A DNA stretch of 64,000 nucleotides. It comes from Guyparkeria sp. SCN-R1. Its GTDB lineage: Bacteria; Pseudomonadota; Gammaproteobacteria; Halothiobacillales; Halothiobacillaceae. Of this stretch, positions 1 to 10,617 are shown piece by piece. The DNA lies in contig NZ_QZMT01000001.1 of the NCBI RefSeq assembly GCF_003932495.1, positions 124,001 to 188,000 of the forward strand, given 5' to 3'. A program made the position numbers and the translations under genes. The notes beneath the pieces are model-generated. The model had not been told where the DNA came from. It saw nothing but the letters and a program-made list of their open reading frames with translations, and did no database searches. Position 1 is the first letter of the stretch. Every line of letters starts with the position of its first letter.

Positions 1-16
1 GGCCCGAGCAGCGGGA

Positions 17-334
17 TCATCGCTGGCCAGCTTTCCCCGGCTTGGGCAGGTTGAAGTCCGAGTAGCTGGCGCGCGGGCGGAACAGCACGGCGATGTGACC
101 GACCGTCTGCACCAGGGTGGCCTTGGTGGCGTCGGTGATCGCGTCAATGATCTCGCGTTTCTCCTCGCGCTCGACTCCCGGGACCCGCACCTTGATCAGC
201 TCGTGGATCTCGAGTGCCTGTTCGATCTCGAGGAGTACCGCCTCGGTCAGGCCGTGCTGGCCGAGGAGTACCACGGGCTTCAAGTGGTGTGCTTCGGCGC
301 GAAGGTACTGTCGCTGTCGGGCGGTAAGGTTCAT
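17..334 (-). CDS. yhbY: YhbY-family RNA-binding protein (CRM domain)
   Basis: Small ribosome-associated RNA-binding protein of the CRS1-YhbY (CRM) family, thought to act in large-subunit assembly. The 105-residue product matches the family's usual size (about 97-105). Seen: the N-terminal LTARQRQYLRAEAHHLKPVV helix/strand and the loop GQHGLT, which corresponds to the GxxG RNA-contact motif, then the EIHELIKVRV core. The start at 334 has a GGAG about ten bases upstream. It is transcribed away from the SCO/PCu(A)C/rlmE genes. In E. coli yhbY also lies divergent next to rlmE-ftsH, so the order is ancestral with a copper-chaperone pair inserted. Identity is secure. Confidence 0.95.
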   Translation of the reverse strand: MNLTARQRQYLRAEAHHLKPVVLLGQHGLTEAVLLEIEQALEIHELIKVRVPGVEREEKREIIDAITDATKATLVQTVGHIAVLFRPRASYSDFNLPKPGKAGQR

Positions 335-437
335 GTCGTCGGGAATCTCCGGGAATCAGGTAGGCGGCTGTGTGAAATCACACATTGCAACACCGTGGAT
401 GACCCGGCAGTTTACCGCTCTGGACTCCCTCGGACCA

Positions 438-1100
438 ATGACCAACACCATGTTGCTGCGCGTTCTGCTCCTGCCCTTCGTCCTCGTCTTGTTGCTCGCC
501 GGCTGTCAGCCGGATGCCGAGAACGCCGGGGCCAATAATCCGCTGGCCGGCTACGAGAGCCCCGAGCCGCTGGTGCTGCGTGCCCCCGAGGCGCCCATGC
601 CCGTGCCCGACAGGATGCTCGAAGGCGTCGACGGCCCCGTGGGCACATCGGCGCTGTTCGATGGCCGGTGGACCCTGCTCTACGTCGGCTACAGCTACTG
701 CCCCGACATCTGCCCGACCGAGTTGGGCCAGCTGTCCCAGATCCTGCCGGCGCTGCAGGAGGGCTCGTCGCCGTTCGACTGGCAGGTGGTGTTCCTGTCG
801 GTCGACCCGGAGCGTGACACGCCCGCCCATCTTGAAAAGTACACCGCGTTCTTCTCCGAGGAGTTCGTGCCGGTGACCGGATCGCGCGAGGCGATCGACG
901 CGGTCACTGGCGCGGTGAAGGCCGGCTATCGCATCGGTAAGCACGCGCCGGGCGAACGGCGCTACAGTGTCGACCACGACACCGGTTTTCGCCTGATCGA
1001 CCCGCAAGGACGCATGCTGGCCCTGTTGCCCGGCCCGCATGATCCTGACCGGATCGTCACGATGATCCCGTCATTCCTATCTGAGGTAAGCCCCGAATGA
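438..1100 (+). CDS. SCO1/SenC/PrrC-type copper chaperone lipoprotein
   Basis: Thioredoxin-fold copper chaperone/thiol reductase that helps assemble the CuA centre of aa3-type cytochrome oxidase at the periplasmic face of the membrane. Seen: a hydrophobic N-terminus ending in the lipobox LLAGC (lipidated Cys23), the copper-binding CPDIC motif (Cys88, Cys92), and a downstream His in YSVDHDTG, the expected third ligand. The frame is open upstream to 117, but ATG 438 places the signal peptide correctly at the N-terminus; 220 residues is normal for SCO. It overlaps the PCu(A)C gene by ATGA (1097-1100), so the two are translationally coupled and probably work on the same oxidase. Confidence 0.93.
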   Translation: MTNTMLLRVLLLPFVLVLLLAGCQPDAENAGANNPLAGYESPEPLVLRAPEAPMPVPDRMLEGVDGPVGTSALFDGRWTLLYVGYSYCPDICPTELGQLSQILPALQEGSSPFDWQVVFLSVDPERDTPAHLEKYTAFFSEEFVPVTGSREAIDAVTGAVKAGYRIGKHAPGERRYSVDHDTGFRLIDPQGRMLALLPGPHDPDRIVTMIPSFLSEVSPE

Positions 1101-1573
1101 AACGTCTCTCAACCCTGATCGCCGCCACGTTTGCCGCCGTGATGACGTTGCCGGCCTCCGCCGCCGAACTGGAGGTCCATGAGCCGTGGGTGGTGCTGGC
1201 GCCGCCGGCCGCCTACGCCACGGCCGCGTTCATGGAACTGCACAACGCCGGTGAGACGCCCGTAAACGTGGTCGAGGCCGACGCGCCCGGCTTCGAGACG
1301 GTGGAGTTGCATCGATCGTTCAACGAGGATGGCATGCATCGGATGGTGCGCCAGGATCGTATCGAGGTGCCGGCGGGCGAGTCGGTCGCGCTGGCGCCCG
1401 GCGGGCTGCACATCATGCTGATCGGGCCCGAGCAGGCGCCCACCGAGGGTCAGCGCATCCCAATCGAGTTGCGCTTCGACGATGGCAGCACCCAGACGGT
1501 CGAGGCGGTAGTGCACCCGCGCGGGGAGCGTCCTGCCGGCCATAGCCATGGTGGCGATCACCACCATCATTGA
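1097..1573 (+). CDS. PCu(A)C periplasmic copper chaperone
   Basis: Periplasmic Cu(I) chaperone of the PCu(A)C (DUF461) family, which works with SCO proteins to load the CuA site of cytochrome oxidase. Seen: a signal peptide ending LPASAAE, and the complete metal motif H72-x10-M83-x21-H105-x-M107. The 158-residue protein ends in a His-rich tail ([10 protein letters not shown]), a feature found in some family members and likely to bind extra copper. It starts inside the stop codon of the SCO gene, so stoichiometric production with SCO is likely. Assignment is firm; the exact oxidase served is not visible here. Confidence 0.93.
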   Translation: MKRLSTLIAATFAAVMTLPASAAELEVHEPWVVLAPPAAYATAAFMELHNAGETPVNVVEADAPGFETVELHRSFNEDGMHRMVRQDRIEVPAGESVALAPGGLHIMLIGPEQAPTEGQRIPIELRFDDGSTQTVEAVVHPRGERPAGHSHGGDHHHH

Positions 1574-1671
1574 GGTCGGGCCGAGGCCGGTCTTTCCGGC
1601 GACCATGCGATCGACGTGTCCCCGCGGTATCGCGACCAGGGTTACCCGGTCGCGCGTTAGATCGCCGCGAT

Positions 1672-1700
1672 TTGGGTCGCCGGGGGCGATGGGGGATAAT
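1672..1700 (+). promoter_or_regulatory. Putative sigma70 promoter of rlmE-ftsH
   Basis: TTGGGT (1672-1677) and GATAAT (1695-1700) are separated by exactly 17 bases, and transcription would start about 28 bases before the rlmE ATG. The -10 element differs from consensus at one base. This would separate rlmE-ftsH-folP from the copper-chaperone genes. By eye only. Confidence 0.55.
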
Positions 1701-1734
1701 CCCGCTCCCTAGTAACGTCCTACCCGGAGGCCTC

Positions 1735-2358
1735 ATGGCGCGGTCGGTCAGCAGCAAACGATGGCTCACCGAGCATTTCCGTGATGAGTTCGTGCAGAAG
1801 GCCCAGCGCGAGGGCTGGCGTTCGCGCGCCGTCTACAAGCTGATCGAGCTCAACGAGCGTGACCGTTTCCTGCGCCCCGGCATGACGGTAGTCGACCTGG
1901 GTGCCGCGCCTGGCGGCTGGACTCAGTACGCCGCCCAGGTGGTCGGGAGCAAGGGGCACGTCTTCGCCCTCGATCTGCTTCCCATGGATCAATTCGCCGA
2001 CACCACCGTGCTGCAGGGCGACTTCACCGAGGATGCCGTGCTGCACGAATTGGAGGCGGCCCTGGGCGAGAGCGAGGTCGACCTTGTGCTTTCCGACATG
2101 GCCCCCAACATGAGTGGTGTGGATTCGGTCGACATTCCCCGTTCGATGTATCTCGCGGAACTTGCACTGGATTTCTGCGATCGGATGCTCAAGCCGAAAG
2201 GCGCTTTCGTCACCAAGCTGTTCCAGGGCGAGGGGTTCGACGAGTACGTCAAGGAGACGCGTCAGCGCTTCGATCGCGTGGTGGTTCGTAAGCCCAAGGC
2301 ATCTCGGCCACGCTCGCGAGAGGTCTATCTGGTGGCAACCGGCAAGCGCGTGAGATAA
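1735..2358 (+). CDS. rlmE: 23S rRNA (uridine-2'-O)-methyltransferase RlmE
   Basis: RlmE (FtsJ/RrmJ) methylates the 2'-O of U2552 in 23S rRNA during late 50S assembly, using SAM. Seen: [12 protein letters not shown], the SAM-binding loop of Rossmann methyltransferases; [10 protein letters not shown] with the catalytic Asp; and [10 protein letters not shown] with the catalytic Lys. This gives the K-D-K-E arrangement of the family. The frame is open back to 1570, but ATG 1735 has a strong GGAGG five bases upstream and gives 207 residues, the family norm (E. coli 209). It is followed by ftsH, the conserved gammaproteobacterial order. Confidence 0.96.
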   Translation: MARSVSSKRWLTEHFRDEFVQKAQREGWRSRAVYKLIELNERDRFLRPGMTVVDLGAAPGGWTQYAAQVVGSKGHVFALDLLPMDQFADTTVLQGDFTEDAVLHELEAALGESEVDLVLSDMAPNMSGVDSVDIPRSMYLAELALDFCDRMLKPKGAFVTKLFQGEGFDEYVKETRQRFDRVVVRKPKASRPRSREVYLVATGKRVR

Positions 2359-2403
2359 GGTTAAGGTTGTCCGAACAATATTCGATTCATTGATTCGCCA
2401 GGG

Positions 2404-2430
2404 CAGGCGGGCATCGGGGATGTCCGCCTG
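2404..2430 (+). other. Stem-loop in rlmE-ftsH spacer
   Basis: CAGGCGG at 2404-2410 pairs with CCGCCTG at 2424-2430 around a 13-base loop, just ahead of ftsH. Only TTTG follows, so it is at most a weak terminator or attenuator; it may simply be an mRNA-processing or stability element. Confidence 0.35.
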
Positions 2431-2457
2431 TTTGCGGCTGTACGCAGAGGTGTTGCG

Positions 2458-4470
2458 TTGAACGATTTGACCAAGAACATCCTGATCTGGGTGGTAATCG
2501 CGATCGTGCTGATGACGGTGTTCAACAGCTTCGATCAGCGCGCGACCACCACGAGTGCGGTGCCGTACTCACAGTTCATTCAGGACGTGAAGAGCGGGCG
2601 CGTCGACTCGGTCACCATTGAAGGTCAGACCATCAAGGGCACCTCCGGCTCGGGCACTCGCTTCGAGACCTACAGCCCGGAGACGGACAACCGTGCCCTG
2701 GTCGGTGATCTCCTGAACAACAACGTGGCGATCAACGCCAAGCCGCCGGAAAAGCCGTCGCTCTTGATGACGATCTTCATCCAGTGGTTCCCGTTCATCC
2801 TGCTGATCGCGATCTGGATCTTCTTCATGCGCCAGATGCAGGGCGGTGGTGGCCGCGGCGCGATGAGCTTCGGCAAGTCCAAGGCGAAGCTGATGAGCGA
2901 GGACCAGGTCAAGGTCACGTTCAACGACGTCGCCGGTGCCGACGAGGCCAAGGAAGAGGTGGTCGAACTGGTCGACTTCCTCAAGGATCCGGGCAAATTC
3001 CAGCGCCTGGGCGGCAACATCCCGCGGGGTGTGCTGATGGTCGGCCCGCCGGGCACCGGCAAGACCTTGCTGGCCAAGGCCGTCGCCGGTGAGGCCAAGG
3101 TGCCGTTCTTCTCGATTTCCGGTTCGGACTTCGTCGAGATGTTCGTCGGCGTGGGCGCCTCGCGCGTTCGCGACATGTTCGAGCAGGCGAAGAAGCACGC
3201 GCCCTGCATCATCTTCATCGACGAGATCGACGCGGTCGGCCGTCATCGTGGCTCGGGCATGGGGGGCGGTCATGACGAGCGCGAGCAGACCCTCAACCAG
3301 CTGCTGGTCGAGATGGACGGCTTCGACGGCAACGAAGGCGTGATCGTGGTCGCGGCGACCAACCGTGCCGACGTGCTCGACAAGGCGCTGCTGCGCCCCG
3401 GCCGTTTCGATCGCCAGGTGGTGGTCGGCCTGCCGGACGTGCGCGGTCGTGAGCAGATTCTCAACGTTCACTTGCGCAAGGTGCCGGCGGCCAAGGACGT
3501 CGAACCCTCATTGATCGCCCGCGGTACGCCGGGCTTCTCGGGGGCGGATCTCGCCAACCTGGTCAACGAGGCGGCGCTGTTCGCCGCGCGGTCGAACAAG
3601 CCGGACGTGACCATGTCCGATCTCGAGCGCGCCAAGGACAAGATCATCATGGGTGCCGAAAGGAAGTCCATGGTGATGAGTGAGGACGAGAAGAAACTGA
3701 CCGCCTACCACGAGGCAGGTCACGCGATCGTCGGTCGCCTGGTGCCCGAGCATGACCCGGTCTACAAGGTCTCGATCATCCCGCGCGGCCGGGCGTTGGG
3801 CATCACGATGTTCCTGCCCGATCAGGATCGCTACAGCTATTCCAAGCGCAAGCTCGAGTCGAATATCTCCAGCCTGTTCGGAGGTCGGATCGCCGAGGAG
3901 TTGATCTTTGGTGACGAGGCGGTGACTACGGGTGCCTCGAACGACATCGAGCGGGCCACGGAGCTCGCGCGGAACATGGTCACCAAGTGGGGCATGTCCG
4001 AGAAGCTCGGCACGCTCTACTACTCAGAGGACGATGGCGACCCGTTTATGGGGCGTCAGGCCTCGGGTGGTCACTTCTCCGACGAGACCAAGGAAGTGAT
4101 CGACGTCGAGATCAAGGACGTCATCGACCGCAACTACCAGCGTTGCCGCCAGATCCTGGTCGAGAACATGGACATCCTGCACGCGATGTCCGAGGCGTTG
4201 ATGAAGTACGAGACCATCGATGCCGGCCAGATCGACGACCTGATGGAGCGTCGGCCGGTGCGCGAACCCGAGGACTGGGGCGAGCGTGGCTCCGGTACCG
4301 GTAGCGAGCCGCCGAGCTCGGGCGCCCACATCGACACCACCGATGACGAGGTGGAGGACGACGAGCCCACTCGTGACGAGGGTGGAGCGGACGATAACGG
4401 CCGATCCGAGTCCGATGACGGCAATCGTACGCCCAGCGGCGATCCGCTGGGAGGCCCGCGCGGCGGATGA
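2458..4470 (+). CDS. ftsH: ATP-dependent zinc metalloprotease FtsH
   Basis: Membrane-anchored AAA+ protease that degrades misfolded membrane proteins and regulatory targets such as LpxC. Seen in order: a first membrane segment directly after the start, a periplasmic domain, a second membrane segment (about residues 100-122), Walker A GPPGTGKT (196-203), Walker [12 protein letters not shown], the second region of homology ending RPGRFDRQ, and the zinc motif HEAGH (418-422). Length is 670 against about 644 in E. coli; the extra is a very acidic, low-complexity C-terminal tail. No ATG is possible; TTG 2458 follows AGAGG and aligns with the known N-terminus. folP overlaps its stop. Confidence 0.97.
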   Translation: MNDLTKNILIWVVIAIVLMTVFNSFDQRATTTSAVPYSQFIQDVKSGRVDSVTIEGQTIKGTSGSGTRFETYSPETDNRALVGDLLNNNVAINAKPPEKPSLLMTIFIQWFPFILLIAIWIFFMRQMQGGGGRGAMSFGKSKAKLMSEDQVKVTFNDVAGADEAKEEVVELVDFLKDPGKFQRLGGNIPRGVLMVGPPGTGKTLLAKAVAGEAKVPFFSISGSDFVEMFVGVGASRVRDMFEQAKKHAPCIIFIDEIDAVGRHRGSGMGGGHDEREQTLNQLLVEMDGFDGNEGVIVVAATNRADVLDKALLRPGRFDRQVVVGLPDVRGREQILNVHLRKVPAAKDVEPSLIARGTPGFSGADLANLVNEAALFAARSNKPDVTMSDLERAKDKIIMGAERKSMVMSEDEKKLTAYHEAGHAIVGRLVPEHDPVYKVSIIPRGRALGITMFLPDQDRYSYSKRKLESNISSLFGGRIAEELIFGDEAVTTGASNDIERATELARNMVTKWGMSEKLGTLYYSEDDGDPFMGRQASGGHFSDETKEVIDVEIKDVIDRNYQRCRQILVENMDILHAMSEALMKYETIDAGQIDDLMERRPVREPEDWGERGSGTGSEPPSSGAHIDTTDDEVEDDEPTRDEGGADDNGRSESDDGNRTPSGDPLGGPRGG

Positions 4471-5300
4471 CAGCCGCCCCGCGCGCCTGTCCGGACTGGC
4501 GGCAGACGGGACGCCCATTGATCATGGGCATCCTCAACGCCACGCCAGACTCGTTTTCCGACGGGGGACGCTTCGATACCGTGGAGCGGGCGGTCGATGC
4601 GGCACAGGCAATGCTCGAGGCGGGCGCCGACCTGATTGATGTGGGCGGTGAGTCGACCCGTCCCGGCGCCACGCCGGTGGCCGAAGACGAGGAGTTGGCC
4701 CGCGTGATCCCCGTGATCGAGGCGCTGGCGTCGCGCTTTGATTGCCCTTTGTCGGTGGACACCAGTTCCCCGATGGTGATGAGTCGCGCGGTCGAGGCCG
4801 GAGCCTGCCTGATCAACGATGTGCGGGCGCTGACCCGACCGGGTGCCGTCGAGGCCGCCGCTGCGAGCGGGGCCTCGGTATGCGTGATGCACATGCGCGG
4901 CGAACCCGGTGACATGGCGACACGCACCAATTACGGCGACGTGGTGACTGACGTTACGGACTACCTCGCCGAACGATTTCGGTGTCTGCGTGCGGCAGGG
5001 ATTTCGTCCGAACGCATCCTGGTGGACCCGGGCTTCGGGTTTGCCAAGACCCACGAACAGAACTTCGCATTGCTGCGGCGTCTCGAGGAGCTCGCGGGCC
5101 TGGGCGCGCCGATTCTGGTCGGCATGTCGCGCAAGCGCATGATTGGCGAGGCCACCGGGCAGTCGGTCGAACGGCGTGCCGTGGGCAGTGCGGCGGCCGC
5201 CCTGTTGGCCGCGGAGCGTGGCGCCGCGGTGCTGCGCGTTCACGATGTCGAGGCCACGCGCGACGCGCTGGCGGTGTGGCGGGCCATGTGTGTGGCATGA
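4467..5300 (+). CDS. folP: Dihydropteroate synthase
   Basis: Condenses p-aminobenzoate with 6-hydroxymethyl-dihydropterin pyrophosphate in folate synthesis (the sulfonamide target). Seen: [17 protein letters not shown] near the N-terminus (first signature), the second signature [17 protein letters not shown], the INDVRAL segment, DPGFGFAKT and the [10 protein letters not shown] phosphate-binding region. The 277-residue length is typical. ATG 4467 overlaps the ftsH stop by four bases; ftsH-folP coupling is conserved in gammaproteobacteria, where glmM normally follows directly. Here a cytochrome gene intervenes. Confidence 0.96.
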   Translation: MTAAPRACPDWRQTGRPLIMGILNATPDSFSDGGRFDTVERAVDAAQAMLEAGADLIDVGGESTRPGATPVAEDEELARVIPVIEALASRFDCPLSVDTSSPMVMSRAVEAGACLINDVRALTRPGAVEAAAASGASVCVMHMRGEPGDMATRTNYGDVVTDVTDYLAERFRCLRAAGISSERILVDPGFGFAKTHEQNFALLRRLEELAGLGAPILVGMSRKRMIGEATGQSVERRAVGSAAAALLAAERGAAVLRVHDVEATRDALAVWRAMCVA

Positions 5301-5311
5301 GGTGGATCGCT

Positions 5312-5353
5312 GCAAACGCACAAACACGGCTTTCCCGCCATAAAAGCGTTTGC
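5312..5353 (+). other. Inverted repeat downstream of folP
   Basis: GCAAACGC (5312-5319) and GCGTTTGC (5346-5353) are a perfect 8-base inverted repeat with a 26-base loop, followed by CTTGTT. It could be a weak terminator for the rlmE-ftsH-folP transcript. Support is limited because the loop is long and the T-run poor. Confidence 0.35.
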
Positions 5354-5354
5354 C

Positions 5355-5382
5355 TTGTTACGAATTAGGATTTTCTGATATT
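5355..5382 (+). promoter_or_regulatory. Putative promoter of the diheme cytochrome gene
   Basis: TTGTTA (5355-5360) and GATATT (5377-5382) lie 16 bases apart in an unusually A+T-rich stretch. Transcription would start roughly 125 bases upstream of the cytochrome start. A small hairpin, CGATGTC-GGT-GACATCG, lies in the leader near 5446-5462. Confidence 0.4.
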
Positions 5383-5515
5383 TTGCCCGGCGGGGTTAAT
5401 TTGGTTGACTTGAAATCACCGCCAATCCGCCGGACCACCGTTTTTCGATGTCGGTGACATCGAGGTGTTTTCAGCCCGGCGGATGCCGCGGGGTGCAACA
5501 GTTGAGAGAAAAATC

Positions 5516-6253
5516 ATGAAACAGATGCGTCGTTCACTCATTGCTCTTGCCGCCAGTGGTGCCCTGGCGGCCCCGATGCTGGCTCACGCCGCCGGCGATG
5601 TCGCCGCGGGCAAGGAAAAGTACGCTTCCTGCGCGGCCTGCCACGGCGCCGACGGTGGTGGTCAGGGCGGGGCCTTCCCGAAGCTGACCGGCCTGGGCCA
5701 GGACGAGACAGCCAAAAAGCTGGCTGCCTACCGCGACGGTGATCAGGACTACCTCAAGGAGCAGGGTCTTGGTGATCGTTTCGGCACCATGGCGCCGAAT
5801 GCCTCGGGCCTGTCCGACGAGGACATCGATGACCTGGCCGCCTACATCGCCGACGAGTTCGGTGGAGACGCCGGCGGCAACGGTGACGAAGGTGGTGACC
5901 AGGCCGAAGCCGAGGAAGCTGCCGAGAGCGGCGAGATTGCCAAGGCCGACGTCGAGCGTGGCCAGGCGCTGTACTCCTCCTGCGCCATCTGCCATGGCGA
6001 GCAGGGCGAGGGTGGTCACCTGATGAATGCGCCCAAGCTCAAGGGTATGGCGGCTTCCCAGGTTGCCTCTCTGCTCAAGGTGTACCGCAAGGGCACCGAG
6101 ATGGGGCAATACTCCTACGCAATGATCCCGCAGGCGACCCACCTGTCCGACGCGGACATCAACAACCTCGCGGCGTACATCGCTGATATCGAGACGCTCC
6201 GTGAGGACGTTTCCGAAGGCTCCGAGGACGAGGGCGAGCAGCCGGCAATGTAA
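5516..6253 (+). CDS. Diheme c-type cytochrome (cytochrome c4/c553-like)
   Basis: Secreted two-domain cytochrome c, likely a periplasmic electron carrier between dehydrogenases and the terminal oxidase. Seen: a signal peptide ending AHAAG, heme motif CAACH (Cys39-His43) and a second motif CAICH (Cys156-His160), each followed by a class I cytochrome fold with candidate Met axial ligands (TMAPN and AMIPQ). The domains are joined by a very acidic Gly/Glu-rich linker (about residues 120-142). ATG 5516 is chosen over the upstream open frame at 5465 because it begins the signal peptide; GAGAG precedes it. Length is 245. It stands alone between folP and glmM with its own promoter and terminator. Partner unknown. 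Confidence 0.88.
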   Translation: MKQMRRSLIALAASGALAAPMLAHAAGDVAAGKEKYASCAACHGADGGGQGGAFPKLTGLGQDETAKKLAAYRDGDQDYLKEQGLGDRFGTMAPNASGLSDEDIDDLAAYIADEFGGDAGGNGDEGGDQAEAEEAAESGEIAKADVERGQALYSSCAICHGEQGEGGHLMNAPKLKGMAASQVASLLKVYRKGTEMGQYSYAMIPQATHLSDADINNLAAYIADIETLREDVSEGSEDEGEQPAM

Positions 6254-6274
6254 GAACCCTTCACATGGAGGGTC

Positions 6275-6297
6275 GCTGCCCGGGGATGTCGGGCAGC
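6275..6297 (+). other. Stem-loop 3' of the diheme cytochrome gene
   Basis: GCTGCCCG (6275-6282) pairs perfectly with CGGGCAGC (6290-6297) around a seven-base loop. No T-run follows. With the true terminator 18 bases downstream it would form a tandem 3' structure that could stabilise the cytochrome mRNA. Confidence 0.5.
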
Positions 6298-6314
6298 CCG
6301 AACGAATTGATTGG

Positions 6315-6339
6315 CGCCGGCTTTCCAGCCGGCGTTTTT
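6315..6339 (+). terminator. Rho-independent terminator after the diheme cytochrome gene
   Basis: CGCCGGCT (6315-6322) pairs perfectly with AGCCGGCG (6327-6334) around TTCC, followed by five Ts (6335-6339). This should separate the cytochrome transcript from glmM, whose start is 52 bases downstream. Confidence 0.85.
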
Positions 6340-6391
6340 GCTTGGGGCGAAGGCTCGCCCCGGCAGGGAAGTAAGGACGAGAGGCGCGATC

Positions 6392-7723
6392 GTGAGCAGA
6401 GTGTTTGGAACCGATGGTGTGCGGGGAGCGGTGGGGCGATACCCCATGACCCCGGAGTTCGTGCTCAAGCTGGGCTGGGCCGCCGGCAAGGTGCTGGGTA
6501 GTTACGGTCGGCGCCGGGTATTGATCGGCAAGGACACCCGCGTGTCGGGCTACATGTTCGAATCGGCCCTGGAGTCGGGCTTTTCTGCCGCCGGCGTGGA
6601 CGTGCGTCTGCTTGGGCCGATGCCGACACCGGCAATCGCCTACCTGACCCGCACCTTGCGTGCGTCCGCCGGCGTGGTGATCAGCGCCTCTCACAATCCG
6701 TTCGACGACAATGGCGTGAAGTTCTTCTCTGCACAGGGTGAAAAGCTGCCGGACTCGGTCGAAGACGAAATCCAGGCCATGCTCGACCAGGATCTCGAGG
6801 TAATCGACAACCGTCGGTTGGGCAAGGCCGACCGCATCGGTGATGCGGCCGGCCGTTACATCGAGTTCTGCAAGAGCACCGTGCCGATCGGCATGAGTCT
6901 CGCCGGCCTGCGCATCGTGGTCGATTGCGCGCACGGGGCAACCTATCAGGTCGCGCCGCGGGTGTTCTCCGAACTGGGCGCGGAGGTCGACGTGATCGGG
7001 GCGACGCCCGACGGGTTCAACATCAACGAAGGGGTCGGCTCGACCCACCCCGAGGCGCTGCAGGCCGCCGTGCGCGAATCGGGTGCCGATCTAGGCATCG
7101 CCTTTGACGGCGATGGCGACCGGGTGATGATGGTGGATGCCGATGGCGTGATCCGCGATGGCGACGAGCTGCTGTACGTAATCGCGGCTGGCCGGATCGA
7201 GCAGGGCTATGCCGGTGGGGTGGTCGGTACCCTGATGAGCAACCTGGGTCTCGAACAGGCGATAGAGGCGCTGGAGCGACCGTTCTTGCGTGCCAAGGTG
7301 GGCGATCGCTATGTCCACGAGACGCTCAGGCGCGAGCACTGGCTCTTGGGTGGTGAGTCGTCGGGGCACTTGCTGTGCCTGGATCGTCACACGACGGGCG
7401 ACGGCATCGTCGCCGCGTTGCAGGTGCTGGCGGAGATGGCGCGTCGCGAGCGCTCGTTGACCGAGCTGCTCGAGCCGATGACGGTACTGCCGCAGACCCT
7501 GGTCAACGTTCGCATCGAACGGCCCGTGTCGCTGGAAGATCCGGTTGTCGTCGAAGCCGTGGCGGCAGCTGAGCGGGAGCTGGCCGGCCGGGGGCGCGTG
7601 TTGTTGCGTCCGTCCGGCACCGAGCCCTTGATCCGTGTGATGGTGGAGGGAGAGTCCCGAGACCAGGTGCGCGAGGTCGCCGAGGGCCTGGCGGAGGTGG
7701 TGCGGCGGCACGCCGCGAGCTGA
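6392..7723 (+). CDS. glmM: Phosphoglucosamine mutase
   Basis: Converts glucosamine-6-phosphate to glucosamine-1-phosphate for UDP-GlcNAc, feeding peptidoglycan and lipid A synthesis. Seen: FGTDGVRG at the N-terminus, [10 protein letters not shown] carrying the phosphorylated serine (Ser100), the metal loop DGDGDR, the sugar-binding GGESSGH, and the phosphate-binding [12 protein letters not shown] near the C-terminus. GTG 6392 is chosen over the open frame from 6311 because it starts right before the family N-terminus and gives 443 residues (E. coli 445); GAGG precedes it. Its usual partner folP lies upstream beyond the cytochrome gene. Confidence 0.96.
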   Translation: MSRVFGTDGVRGAVGRYPMTPEFVLKLGWAAGKVLGSYGRRRVLIGKDTRVSGYMFESALESGFSAAGVDVRLLGPMPTPAIAYLTRTLRASAGVVISASHNPFDDNGVKFFSAQGEKLPDSVEDEIQAMLDQDLEVIDNRRLGKADRIGDAAGRYIEFCKSTVPIGMSLAGLRIVVDCAHGATYQVAPRVFSELGAEVDVIGATPDGFNINEGVGSTHPEALQAAVRESGADLGIAFDGDGDRVMMVDADGVIRDGDELLYVIAAGRIEQGYAGGVVGTLMSNLGLEQAIEALERPFLRAKVGDRYVHETLRREHWLLGGESSGHLLCLDRHTTGDGIVAALQVLAEMARRERSLTELLEPMTVLPQTLVNVRIERPVSLEDPVVVEAVAAAERELAGRGRVLLRPSGTEPLIRVMVEGESRDQVREVAEGLAEVVRRHAAS

Positions 7724-7958
7724 TCGCCTGCCCGCGGTGGGGCCTCCGGTTCGCGAGCCGGTTGCCAGTGGCGATTTCGGCGGTTCCGTCTCGCGGCGTT
7801 CTCCCGTATACTCCGCGCGCCGGGCCGTGACTTGATCGCGCTGTCCCGGAAATTCCACACGCCCATCAAGATGGCAGCGCGGGGTGCCCAACGGTTCGGC
7901 CGGGGTTGCGCTGTCAGATGTGGCGGAGGCCTAACCCAACATAATCAGGTAGTTACCA
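7724..7958 (+). promoter_or_regulatory. rpsB leader with putative promoter
   Basis: This 235-base gap should hold the rpsB promoter. A good -10 (TATACT, 7807-7812) is present but its -35 region is poor. The remaining 145-base leader is G+C-rich and can fold. In E. coli and relatives, ribosomal protein S2 represses its own mRNA through a leader structure, so this segment is a candidate for the same control. I could not match specific conserved leader bases. Confidence 0.35.
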
Positions 7959-8699
7959 ATGGCTAAAATCACGATGCGTCAGATGATCGAGGCCGGTGTC
8001 CACTTCGGTCACCAGACTCGATACTGGAACCCGGGCATGGCGCCCTACATCTTCGGTCAGCGCAACCGGATCCACATCGTCAACCTGGAAAAGACGCTGC
8101 CGATGTTCGAGGATGCCTTGAACTACGTCGGTAAGCTGGCAGGTAACGGCGGCAAGATCATGTTCGTCGGCACCAAGCGTTCGGCCCGTGACCTGGTCGA
8201 GCAGGAAGCCAAGCGCTGCGGCATGCCGTACGTCAACCACCGCTGGCTCGGCGGCATGATGACCAACTTCCGCACCGTTCGTGCTTCCATTCGCCGCCTC
8301 AAGGCGCTCAAGCAGATGGAAGAAGACGGTAGCCTGGCGAAGCTGGTCAAGAAGGAAGCCCTCGAGACCACTCGCGAGCGCGCCAAGCTCGAGCGTTCCA
8401 TCGGCGGTATCCAGGACATGGAGCGTCTCCCGGACGCCCTGTTCGTCATCGACGTTGGTCACGAAGACATCGCCATCAAGGAAGCCAAGAAGCTGGGTAT
8501 CCCGGTTGTAGCCGTGGTCGATACCAACAACAGCGCTCAGGGTGTCGACTACGTCATCCCGGGTAACGACGACGCCATCCGCGCCATCCAGCTGTACACC
8601 GCCGCCGTGGCCGATGCCGTGCTGGACGCCAAGGGCGCGACCAGCGTCAGCGAGTCGGACTTCGTCGAGGTGGCCGACGAGGAAGAAGCGGCCAAGTAA
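7959..8699 (+). CDS. rpsB: 30S ribosomal protein S2
   Basis: Late-assembling small-subunit protein that docks S1. Seen: [17 protein letters not shown] at the N-terminus, [23 protein letters not shown], the [11 protein letters not shown] segment and [10 protein letters not shown], all S2 signatures. Length is 246 (E. coli 241). ATG 7959 follows an AGGT. It heads the conserved rpsB-tsf-pyrH-frr cluster, with an intergenic terminator before tsf that would let S2 be made in excess of EF-Ts. Confidence 0.98.
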   Translation: MAKITMRQMIEAGVHFGHQTRYWNPGMAPYIFGQRNRIHIVNLEKTLPMFEDALNYVGKLAGNGGKIMFVGTKRSARDLVEQEAKRCGMPYVNHRWLGGMMTNFRTVRASIRRLKALKQMEEDGSLAKLVKKEALETTRERAKLERSIGGIQDMERLPDALFVIDVGHEDIAIKEAKKLGIPVVAVVDTNNSAQGVDYVIPGNDDAIRAIQLYTAAVADAVLDAKGATSVSESDFVEVADEEEAAK

Positions 8700-8752
8700 T
8701 CGCCGCTCGGAGTGGGGCGGTCGTTTCGATCGCTCCGCCGCAGATTTCTGAA

Positions 8753-8779
8753 CAACGGGTCGCCTGACCCGTTGTTTTT
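8753..8779 (+). terminator. Rho-independent terminator/attenuator between rpsB and tsf
   Basis: CAACGGGTC (8753-8761) pairs perfectly with GACCCGTTG (8766-8774) around GCCT, followed by five Ts (8775-8779). It lies only 30 bases before tsf, so tsf must be expressed by readthrough or from a promoter overlapping this spot. Partial termination here would match the known excess of S2 transcript over EF-Ts in E. coli. Confidence 0.8.
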
Positions 8780-8809
8780 GTACAAGACAGATTCGGGAGA
8801 AGACAGCTC

Positions 8810-9685
<876 letters not shown>

Positions 9686-9696
9686 TCCCCTTGCCG

Positions 9697-9725
9697 AAAA
9701 GCCGGGCATGCCCCGGCTTTTTTTT
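9697..9725 (+). terminator. Rho-independent terminator after tsf
   Basis: AAAAGCCGGG (9697-9706) pairs with CCCGGCTTTT (9712-9721) around CATGC, ending in an uninterrupted run of eight Ts (9718-9725). It closes the rpsB-tsf unit eleven bases after the tsf stop. Confidence 0.9.
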
Positions 9726-9873
9726 GAATCGCGGAATTTCCGCCTAAGCCCCGCCGCCCGGTTCCACGCCAGCCGGCGCCACCCGACGGGGTTTACGCAG
9801 GAATGTCCGACGCCGCCGCGCCCCGGCGCGAGTGGTCCGTCCCACGCAAGCTCACAGCCCACAGGTGAACGAT

Positions 9874-10617
9874 ATGCAAGCTGCCGGCTCTCCCCGTTAT
9901 CGACGTGTTCTGCTCAAACTCAGCGGTGAGGCGCTGATGGGTGATCAGTCATTCGGGATCGACCCGGCCGTGATCAGTCGCCTCGGCGAGGACATCCAGG
10001 CGCTCAAGGACCAGGGCGTCGAGGTGGCCGTGGTCGTCGGTGGCGGCAACATCTTCCGTGGCGAAGGCCTGGCGGGTGGGGGCATGGACCGGGTGACCGG
10101 TGATCAGATGGGGATGCTGGCGACCGTGATGAACGGGCTGGCCATGCAGGACGTGCTCGAGAAACTCGGACTTAAGGTGCGGGTCATGTCGGCGGTATCC
10201 ATCCACGCGGTGTGCGAGGACTACATCCGTCGTCGTGCGATCCGCCACCTGGAAAAGGGGCGGGTGGTCGTGCTGGTCGGCGGGACGGGCAATCCGTTTT
10301 TCACCACCGACTCCGGCGCGAGCCTGCGGGCGGCGGAAATCAATGCCGATCTGATGATCAAGGCGACCAAGGTGGACGGGGTCTACAGTGCCGACCCGAC
10401 CCTGGATGCCAGTGCAGAACGCTACGATCATTTGACGTACAATGCCGTGCTCGACCAGCGGCTGGGCGTCATGGACGCTACCGCGATCGTGATGTGTCGC
10501 GATCAGCAGATGCCGCTGATGGTGGTTGACATCAATGAGCCGGGGAACCTGGTACGCGCCGTCGCCGGCGAAGCCGTGGGAACCCTGGTGACAGCGGAGA
10601 ACGAGAAGAATGATTGA
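9874..10617 (+). CDS. pyrH: UMP kinase
   Basis: Phosphorylates UMP to UDP; hexameric bacterial type of the amino-acid kinase fold, unrelated to eukaryotic UMP kinases. Seen: [25 protein letters not shown], the [17 protein letters not shown] stretch and [13 protein letters not shown], all PyrH signatures. The frame is open to 9832, but ATG 9874 has AGGTGA seven bases upstream and yields 247 residues, near the family norm of 241. Its 3' end overlaps frr by eight bases, suggesting coupled translation. Confidence 0.96.
   Translation: MQAAGSPRYRRVLLKLSGEALMGDQSFGIDPAVISRLGEDIQALKDQGVEVAVVVGGGNIFRGEGLAGGGMDRVTGDQMGMLATVMNGLAMQDVLEKLGLKVRVMSAVSIHAVCEDYIRRRAIRHLEKGRVVVLVGGTGNPFFTTDSGASLRAAEINADLMIKATKVDGVYSADPTLDASAERYDHLTYNAVLDQRLGVMDATAIVMCRDQQMPLMVVDINEPGNLVRAVAGEAVGTLVTAENEKND

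Noticed and set aside
1541-1573. His-rich C-terminus of the PCu(A)C protein as an engineered tag
   Set aside because: The tail is interrupted ([10 protein letters not shown]), uses both His codons in genomic context, and is a known natural feature of this copper-chaperone family.
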